Origin: Streptosporangiales bacterium
GTDB lineage: Bacteria; Actinomycetota; Actinomycetes; Streptosporangiales; WHST01
DNA: 64,000 bases
Direction of reading: 5' to 3'
Assembly: GCA_009379955.1 (NCBI GenBank)
Contig: WHST01000004.1
Span: 1-64,000 of the forward strand
The notes beneath the pieces are model-generated. The model worked only from the letters and a program-made list of their open reading frames with translations. It was not told where the DNA came from and ran no database searches. Shown one piece after another: positions 58,616 through 64,000 of the stretch (within the stretch, counting starts at the first letter, position 1; each line of letters opens with the position of its first letter). Made by a program: the position numbers and the translations under genes.

Positions 58616-58767
58616 CGCGAGGATATTACTGGTCGTGACCGCTCGAGTGGAGTCCGGAGTGTCCCGATGTCTCCGGTGTCGCCGCCGGGCACCCTCCGGA
58701 GCCGGTCCGGGATGGGCCGGGGTTGTCCCTGACGAGGCGGGTCGAAACCGGCGGCATACTGGGCCGG

Positions 58768-59457
58768 GTGAGGGCGGAGCACGCGTCGAGCGCGATAGAC
58801 GTGTACGTCGCGGAGCTGGCGACGTCGCTTCGTGGTCCCCGGCGGGTGCGGGCCGACCTGGTGGCCGAGGCACGCGACAGCCTCGTCGACGCCGCCGAGG
58901 CCCTCGAGGAGTCGGGCATCGCACGTGCTCCGGCCGAACGCATGGCCGTGGCGGAGTTCGGCACGGTCCGGGAGATCGGGCCGGACTACCAACGACTGCT
59001 CGGCGTCGCCCAGGGCCGCAGGACCGCGCTGGTGCTCTTCGGCGTCGGCGCCGGGCAGAGCATCGTCTCCACCTACGCCTGGCAGTCCGCGGGCATGGGC
59101 TGGACCACGGATCCGGGGCCGGTGGTCCACGTCGTCGCCAACCTCGTCGACTGGCTGGGCATCGGCACGAACGTGGTCGCGCTGCTCGCGTTCCTCGCCT
59201 GCGGCATCGGCGTGCGCTACCTCGGTGCGCATTCCTGGATGCCGCGGGCCATCGGTGTGTACGCCCTGGTGTCCTGCGTCGTGAGCGCGGCTCTCGGCTC
59301 CGTACTCGGCTGGGCCGACCCGGCTTCGTCGCCGTTCGTGTCCGTCTTCCACCTGTTCTGGTTCGTCGTGGGAGCGCTCCCGCTGTTGTGGGTCGTGTCG
59401 TCGGCGCGGCACTGCCTCGTCGCCTCGGTGAACCCTGGCCGCACTCCGCTCCCGTGA
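58768..59457 (+). CDS. HAAS-domain membrane protein
   Basis: 229-aa protein. The N-terminal ~80 residues resemble the HAAS signalling domain (YVAELATSLRGPRRVRADLV, then AERMAVAEFGTVREIGPDYQ). Four hydrophobic helices follow (about residues 90-110, 125-155, 165-190, 195-215). HAAS proteins usually accompany a PadR regulator; none is nearby here. The start GTG 58768 is the first in the domain. It ends directly next to the stop of the convergent TPR protein (no gap). The function is unknown. Confidence 0.75.
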   Translation: MRAEHASSAIDVYVAELATSLRGPRRVRADLVAEARDSLVDAAEALEESGIARAPAERMAVAEFGTVREIGPDYQRLLGVAQGRRTALVLFGVGAGQSIVSTYAWQSAGMGWTTDPGPVVHVVANLVDWLGIGTNVVALLAFLACGIGVRYLGAHSWMPRAIGVYALVSCVVSAALGSVLGWADPASSPFVSVFHLFWFVVGALPLLWVVSSARHCLVASVNPGRTPLP

Positions 59458-60480
59458 TCAGCGGCTCCTCGACCGCTTCCACGGCAGCCGGGAGAGCAAC
59501 GAGCGGGTCCTGCCCTCGGGACGCGACTCCTCGGGGAGGGCCGCGTCCTGCGCCGTCAGCCGGTCCGCCTCCTCGCTCGCGGCCGCTGCCTCGTCGGCGC
59601 GACCCAGCGAGTGGAAGGCCGTGGCGGCCAGCCGGAGCGACCGGGCGAGCTGGTCGCGCCAGCCCTCGGGGTTGGCGTCGGCACAGATCCTGATGATCGC
59701 GATCGCCTCCTCGACGGCGGCGAGGGCGTCCTGGGGACGGGAGACCTGCTGGAGCGCCTCCGCCCTGACCACCAGTGCCTTGGCGAGGTACGGCGCGACA
59801 CCTGTCGGGTTGGGCTCGGCGAGCCGGCGGAAGAGCCGCACCGCCTCCGCGGAGTTGGCGTCGGCGCGGACGCCGTCGCCGACATGGAGCAGGATGCCGC
59901 ACTGGCTGGCGAGCGTCGCGGCGAGAATCAGGGCGATGTCGTCGTTCTCCACCGGGTCGAGTGCGCGCAGGAGCGCGATCGCCTCGTCGAAGTCGCCGGT
60001 CGCGGCGGGGACGAGGCCACGGGCGTTGCCCAGGCTGTTCAGGGACATGGCGGTGGCGTGGCGGTACTCCGTCAGCCCCTGGTCGAGCAGGGCCCGGTAG
60101 GTGTCGACGGCCTCCTGGAGCGCCTCCTGGGCGTCGACGAGCCGCTCGACGTGGGTGTGTGCGCGGCCGAGGTTCGCCAGCGAGATGGCCAGGTCGGCGG
60201 TGAACTCGGTGCCCTTGTCGGCGAAGATCCGTCGGAAGACGACCGACTGCTCGAGCACCGGGATCGCCTCCTCGTGCTGGCCGGAATCCACCAGCATGGA
60301 GCCGAGGTTGCTCAGCGCGGTCGCGAGGTGGTGGGACGTGGCGGGGTTCGCCTGGGCGAGCTCGCGCAGGTACCGCACGGCCTGCCGGGTCACCTGGACG
60401 GCCTCCGCCCGGTGACCGCGTGCCCAGAGCGCGTTGCCCTGGTCGATCAGGTCGGCGCCCGCCTCTTCGAGCGACGTCAT
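59458..60480 (-). CDS. TPR-repeat protein
   Basis: 340-aa soluble protein made mainly of tetratricopeptide repeats: examples are SNLGSMLVDSGQHEEAIPVL, ISLANLGRAHTHVERLVDAQ, NSLGNARGLVPAATGDFDEA and ALQQVSRPQDALAAVEEAI. Such proteins are protein-protein interaction scaffolds, often linked to NTPases or regulators in actinobacteria. No catalytic domain is visible. The C-terminus is basic (SRLPWKRSRSR). The ATG at 60480 follows GGCAGGA. The partner is unknown; the neighbouring AAA ATPase remnant is on the same strand, 68 bp upstream. Confidence 0.8.
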   Translation of the reverse strand: MTSLEEAGADLIDQGNALWARGHRAEAVQVTRQAVRYLRELAQANPATSHHLATALSNLGSMLVDSGQHEEAIPVLEQSVVFRRIFADKGTEFTADLAISLANLGRAHTHVERLVDAQEALQEAVDTYRALLDQGLTEYRHATAMSLNSLGNARGLVPAATGDFDEAIALLRALDPVENDDIALILAATLASQCGILLHVGDGVRADANSAEAVRLFRRLAEPNPTGVAPYLAKALVVRAEALQQVSRPQDALAAVEEAIAIIRICADANPEGWRDQLARSLRLAATAFHSLGRADEAAAASEEADRLTAQDAALPEESRPEGRTRSLLSRLPWKRSRSR

Positions 60481-60548
60481 GGTCCTGCCCTTCGTCTCGC
60501 CACGGTGTCTCGACCCTACGGTGACCGGAGGCACCGGGACCCCTCCCA

Positions 60549-61726
60549 TCAGCGTGCCGGCCACTGCCACGGTGGCCTGTCGAAGCGTTCCATGTCGACG
60601 ACGTGGGTCTCGCCGAGCTCCTTGGTCAGCTCGATCGTCAGGTGCGCGACGCCGGCCTCCGCGCCGCGCTCCTCGAGGGACTCGATGAACGGCCTCGAGT
60701 GCGAGACGGTCACGACCTGGTGCGGAGGGCCGCGTCGGCGACGAGCCCGGCCAGGGGCGCGAGCAGTCGCGGGTGCAGGCTCGTCTCCGGCTCGTTGAGC
60801 ACGAGCAGCGCGGGCGGGCGCGGGGTGAGCAGGGCGGCGAGCCACAGCAGGTAGCGGATCGTGCCGTCGGAGAGCTCGGCGCCGGAGAGCGGTCTGAGCA
60901 GGCCATGCTGGTGGAACGCGAGCTCGAACCGTCCGGCGTTGTCGACGACGTCGACCCGGCTGCCGGGGAACGCGCTCTCGACGGCGTCGGTCAACCGGGC
61001 GGCGTCACCGACCTCGACGATCGTCTGGAGCGCGGCGGGGAGGTCGGCGCCGTCCTGGCCCAGGGCGAACGTGCGGGTGCCCACTCTGGTCTGGCGCGCG
61101 GGTGCGTCGGTGTCGGTGCGGAACTGGTCGTAGAAGCGCCAGGACCGGATCCGGCCGCGTAGCTCGACCAGCTCAGGAGCCCGGGTCGGGTCGGTGAACT
61201 CCGACAGCACGCTGTCGAAGACGTGGACGGGGTCGGGACGGTCCGGCCGCATGCCGTCGGACTCCCGGATCCACACGTTGTCGCGGTGTCGGTCGACGAG
61301 GGTCGCCGCTCTGCGCAGGAGCGGTCCGGCCCAGACCGCCTCCCGCTTGATCTCGGGGTCGAGGCCGAACGCCGTCGCACTGTCCTGCGGCAGGCCGAAG
61401 TCGACCGCGTAGCCGAAGTCGTCGCTGGCGAAGCCCACCCGCAACGCGACCGGACCCGTGCGGACGGTGCCCTGTACCGGATGGCCGCCCGCATGCACAT
61501 CGCGCCCGAAGCTCTCCGGGCCCGCCCACAGCGTCGAGCGCAGCCCGCCCTCGCGTGCCAGGCTCGCGATCGCCCCGTTGTGGGCCGCGTCGGCGACGAG
61601 CCGCAGGGCGCGGTACAGGTTCGACTTGCCGCTGCCGTTCGCGCCGGTCACCACCGTGAGCGCGCCGAGCGGCGTGACCAGGTCGCGCAGCGACCGGTAG
61701 TTCTCCACCGCGAACGTCCGTAGCAC
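60549..61726 (-). pseudogene. AAA ATPase (ABC-type, RecF/DUF2813-like) interrupted by a frameshift
   Basis: ATPase resembling the ABC-type AAA proteins of the RecF/OLD group. The first part (61726-60710) has Walker A TGANGSGKSN, a signature-like LSGAELSDGTIRYL and Walker B LLVLNEPETSLHP. It then ends early. The expected continuation (HQVVTVSHSRPFIESL ... LTIELTKELGETHVVD ... PPWQWPAR) is present in another frame to 60549. A one-base difference near 60720 (ACCAGG where ACCCAGG would keep frame) would restore the protein. It is either a recent frameshift or a sequencing error. Start is GTG 61726. Confidence 0.8.
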
Positions 61727-61825
61727 CCGTCGGATGCTAACGGGGACCTCCGACCTGGTGTCCCGCGTCGGTCAGCGATGCACGGCGAGCGTACGAGTCT
61801 GGGATCATCGGCGCCGAGAGGGCGG

Positions 61826-62701
61826 GTGAGGGATGTGACCGACCAGCGGGATGCGCGGGTACGTCCGAACGCCGGCCAGGCGTCCGGCCCGCACCGGGCC
61901 AGGCTCGCCGCCCTGTTCGACGCCGAGATCGCTCCGCACAACGCGCTGTTCCGCGCGGCCGCCGGCGTCCGCCCCCACGATCGCGTGCTCGACGTCGGCT
62001 GCGGTACGGGCGAGTCCACGCGCGAGGCGGCCCGCGCCGCCATCGGTGGGAGCGCACTGGGGGTAGACCTGTCCGTGCCGCTGCTCGACCATGCCCGCCG
62101 GCTCACCGAGGAGGAGGGGCTGCGCAATGTCGCGTACGAGCAGGCCGACGTCCAGGTCCACCGCTTCCCGCCCGGCGCGTTCGACCTGTGCATCAGCCGG
62201 TTCGGCGTGATGTTCTTTGCCGACCCGGTCGCCGCGTTCACCAACATCGCGCGTGCCCTGCGGCCGGGAGCGCGGCTCGTGGTCCTGGTCTGGCAGGAGC
62301 GCGACCGCAACGAGTGGTCGACCGCGGTCCGCGAGACCCTCCTCGGCGGGGCGGCCGCGCCCGCTCCGCCCGCGGGTGGCCAGCACCCGTTCTCCCTCGG
62401 CGACCCGGCCGTCGCGGAGCGCGTCCTGACGGCTGCCGGGTTCACCGATGTCGGGTTCACCGACGTGCACGAGCCCGTCTACTACGGCACCGACGAAGCC
62501 GAGGCGTACGACTTCGTGCGCGGCCTGCAGGACGTCAGGGACCTGCTCGACGGCATAGACGCCGGGGCGGCCGAGCGGGCACGAGGGCGGCTGCGCGCCA
62601 CGCTCGCCGCGCACGCGACCGCGAGCGGGGTGTTCTTCGACTCCCGTGCCTGGATCGTCGACGCCGTGCTGCCGACAGGCGAGGCGCCCGGGCCTCGCTG
62701 A
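61826..62701 (+). CDS. Class I SAM-dependent methyltransferase
   Basis: About 291-aa methyltransferase. Motif I is VLDVGCGTGESTREAA (residue ~50), the second acidic region is LGVDLSVPLLDHARRL, then AYEQADVQVHRFPPGAFDLC and ARALRPGARLVVLVW, all in the order of the UbiE/Methyltransf_11 group. The substrate is unknown. GTG at 61826 or 61835 may start it; both follow purine-rich stretches. It is divergent from the AAA ATPase remnant and is followed 27 bp later by a galM fragment. Confidence 0.85.
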   Translation: MRDVTDQRDARVRPNAGQASGPHRARLAALFDAEIAPHNALFRAAAGVRPHDRVLDVGCGTGESTREAARAAIGGSALGVDLSVPLLDHARRLTEEEGLRNVAYEQADVQVHRFPPGAFDLCISRFGVMFFADPVAAFTNIARALRPGARLVVLVWQERDRNEWSTAVRETLLGGAAAPAPPAGGQHPFSLGDPAVAERVLTAAGFTDVGFTDVHEPVYYGTDEAEAYDFVRGLQDVRDLLDGIDAGAAERARGRLRATLAAHATASGVFFDSRAWIVDAVLPTGEAPGPR

Positions 62702-62728
62702 GCCGCGCCGCGGACGACGGGAGGACGC

Positions 62729-62977
62729 GTGCACGGTCTGCAGCTCGACAGGGACGAGTTCGGCACGATGCCGGACGGCACGCAGGTCGACCGCTACACC
62801 TTCGGCAGCCCCGCGGGCCGACCGTCCAGGTGATCACGTACGGCGCGACCCTGCAGACCGCGCTCGCGCCGACCGGCGCGGCCGGCGTGCGACTCGCCGA
62901 ACCAACCCGGCTATCCGACCACCGTGTTGCGTCCGGGTGAGGAGCTCCGGTCCGCGACCGTCTACCGCTTCTCGTGA
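62729..62977 (+). pseudogene. Aldose 1-epimerase (galM) remnant with internal deletion
   Basis: N-terminal piece begins FGTMPDGTQVDRYTF (from GTG 62729), a shifted frame gives PTVQVITYGATLQTALAP, and after a large gap the C-terminus NQPGYPTTVLRPGE ... TVYRFS ends at 62975-62977. These are the first and last parts of a galactose mutarotase (normally ~330-350 aa); the catalytic middle is gone and there is at least one frameshift. The gene is therefore a relic, perhaps of a lost sugar-utilisation function. Confidence 0.8.
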
Positions 62978-63103
62978 GACCTGCCGGGCGGCTCTCGCGA
63001 ACCGTCCTCCTCCTTGGCAGAGGGGCAGTGTGAACCTGATGGCGCTCGGCAGCATCGAACGCAGGCATGACCGGACGCGCACGGACGAGAAGATCGGGCT
63101 GAC

Positions 63104-63793
63104 ATGGTGCACAACCGCGCTGCAGGGCACCGACGACGCCTGTCGCTGCTCGTTCTTGGAATGCTGTGCCTGTTCGCGACCGCCGGGTGCGGCGGATACG
63201 ACGACACACGCGACGCGTACGAACGCACCGCGGATGAGCGAGCCGCCGCGCACCGGGACCTGAGGACCGAAGCGATTGAGCTTTCGGTGCCGCGACTCGG
63301 GACGCCGAGAACGACATCCCACGCGAGCTGCTCGGCACGACCACAGGATCAGATCTTCGGCTCCGAGACGGTCAACTGCGCCGCGATGCGTTCAGTCGCC
63401 TATCGCGTCGGCGACGCAGACGCGTCACCCGACGTGCTCTGGGCCGCCGAGAGATCCGCGATGAAGGACGTGGTCGACGACCTCGACCGGGCCGGCTGGG
63501 AGCGGACGGAGTGGGGCGCGCAGCTGGACCAGTCGTTAGCCGATCGGAACTATGACCCCTACCCCGTCTACAACTCGACCGAGGCGAAGGATCCGGTCAG
63601 CGTCCGCCTGTACCTCATTGATCGTCGATGGCATCAGCCCGGTGAGCTGTACGACGAAGCGCAGCCGTTCGCCGCGATGCTCGACAACAGTGAGTCCGGA
63701 GCCTTGGTGGTCGTCGTCTTCACCGAGACCTACCTACGAGCCGACTGCGGCGAGTGCACCGACCACGAGCCGACGACCTATCCGTCTCCCTAG
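63104..63793 (+). CDS. Lipoprotein of unknown function
   Basis: 229-aa protein with a lipoprotein signal (basic RRRLSLLVLGMLCLF and lipobox TAGC near residue 29). The mature part contains an acidic, helix-rich region (CGGYDDTRDAYERTADERAA) and a C-terminal domain with cysteines (LRADCGECTDHEP). No domain recognised. The ATG at 63104 lacks a clear ribosome site. Its stop codon overlaps the convergent AraC-type gene (CTAG). The GC content of this segment is slightly lower than that of its neighbours, which may indicate a different origin. Confidence 0.7.
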   Translation: MVHNRAAGHRRRLSLLVLGMLCLFATAGCGGYDDTRDAYERTADERAAAHRDLRTEAIELSVPRLGTPRTTSHASCSARPQDQIFGSETVNCAAMRSVAYRVGDADASPDVLWAAERSAMKDVVDDLDRAGWERTEWGAQLDQSLADRNYDPYPVYNSTEAKDPVSVRLYLIDRRWHQPGELYDEAQPFAAMLDNSESGALVVVVFTETYLRADCGECTDHEPTTYPSP

Positions 63794-64000
63794 GTGCCAC
63801 CAGCGCTCCCCGCCCAAGGCCTCGAGGGGCGGGTGGGCCAGGCGATGTCGTCGATCGTCAGGAACGGCTCGGCGGCCACGGTCGCGGGGGTCACGCCGGC
63901 GAACGCCATGACGTCGCGGTGCAGGTGGGACTGGTCGGTGTAGCCGCCGTCGGCCGCGACTCGGGCCGCGTCCCTACCGGCGACCAGGCGGTGGGCGGCG
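63790..64000 (-). CDS. AraC-family regulator, C-terminal end (partial)
   Basis: Only the last ~69 residues are present; the gene continues beyond the window. The reverse strand reads GYTDQSHLHRDVMAFAGVTP, the second helix-turn-helix hallmark of AraC/XylS regulators, then FLTIDDIAWP, and ends at a TAG overlapping the lipoprotein stop. The sensor domain and target genes are unknown. Confidence 0.82.
   Translation of the reverse strand, partial: AAHRLVAGRDAARVAADGGYTDQSHLHRDVMAFAGVTPATVAAEPFLTIDDIAWPTRPSRPWAGSAGGT

Noticed and set aside
57650-59902. A 750-residue minus-strand protein covering the coiled-coil gene and the HAAS region
   Set aside because: Its first half is antisense to the HAAS gene and out of frame with the TPR gene; the real start is the ATG at 58615.
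1-64000. CRISPR arrays, rRNA genes or a replication origin
   Set aside because: No regularly spaced repeats, rRNA signatures or DnaA-box clusters were seen.

Overview
The window is GC-rich DNA from an actinomycete. Indicators are the strong G/C third-position bias, GTG and TTG starts, very tight ATGA/GTGA gene overlaps, WXG100 proteins with EccC and EccD of a type VII secretion system (T7SS), a LytR-CpsA-Psr protein, a PaaR-type repressor with its palindrome, and many IclR/DeoR/TetR/ArsR-type regulators. The genus cannot be fixed from the sequence alone. It looks like chromosomal, catabolism-rich accessory DNA of a soil-type heterotroph. No rRNA genes, CRISPR arrays or complete insertion sequences were seen.

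Layout. 1-0.73 kb: a broken tyrosine integrase next to tRNA-Arg(ACG). 0.78-3.85 kb: a DHA2-type drug exporter, an SRPBCC protein and an ArsR-like regulator in one operon, with a palindromic operator. 3.9-6.3 kb: two secreted-type proteins probably linked to T7SS. 6.4-12.5 kb: a tripartite tricarboxylate transporter (tctCBA) with a CoA-transferase, a crotonase and a divergent IclR regulator. 12.5-17.5 kb: VOC protein, GH20 hexosaminidase, tRNA-Ser(GCU), a K+ channel and an acyl-CoA synthetase. 17.5-27.3 kb: a GH2 glycosidase/sugar ABC operon with a divergent DeoR regulator and an extra paralogous ATPase. 27.3-35.0 kb: a SecD-P1-like membrane protein and the phenylacetate operon paaABCDE-hbd-paaN with its divergent TetR (PaaR). 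35.1-38.6 kb: a small unknown protein, an aminoglycoside-phosphotransferase-type kinase, an LCP protein and an AlkD-like glycosylase. 38.6-46.8 kb: a compact T7SS locus (two WXG100 proteins behind a long structured leader, a membrane protein, eccC, eccD, a ParA-like ATPase). 47.0-56.7 kb: a six-gene operon (alpha/beta hydrolase, ABC importer, CoA-transferase, CitE-type lyase), then MmgE/PrpD and a divergent ArsR-type regulator. 56.7-64 kb: a MITE-like foldback element, an IclR regulator, several hypothetical proteins, a frameshifted AAA ATPase, a methyltransferase, a deleted galM remnant, a lipoprotein and the end of an AraC regulator.

How the parts work together. Two separate modules each pair an importer with a class III CoA-transferase and an acyl-CoA-processing enzyme: TctABC with a crotonase whose active-site motif resembles decarboxylases, and the ABC importer with a CitE-like lyase and PrpD. 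Both suggest uptake, CoA activation and carbon-carbon cleavage of organic acids. The GH2 operon couples an exported glycosidase to the transporter for its product. The paa operon degrades phenylacetyl-CoA. The T7SS locus has only part of the usual machinery and lacks eccB, eccE and mycP here, so it either relies on genes elsewhere or is a reduced system.
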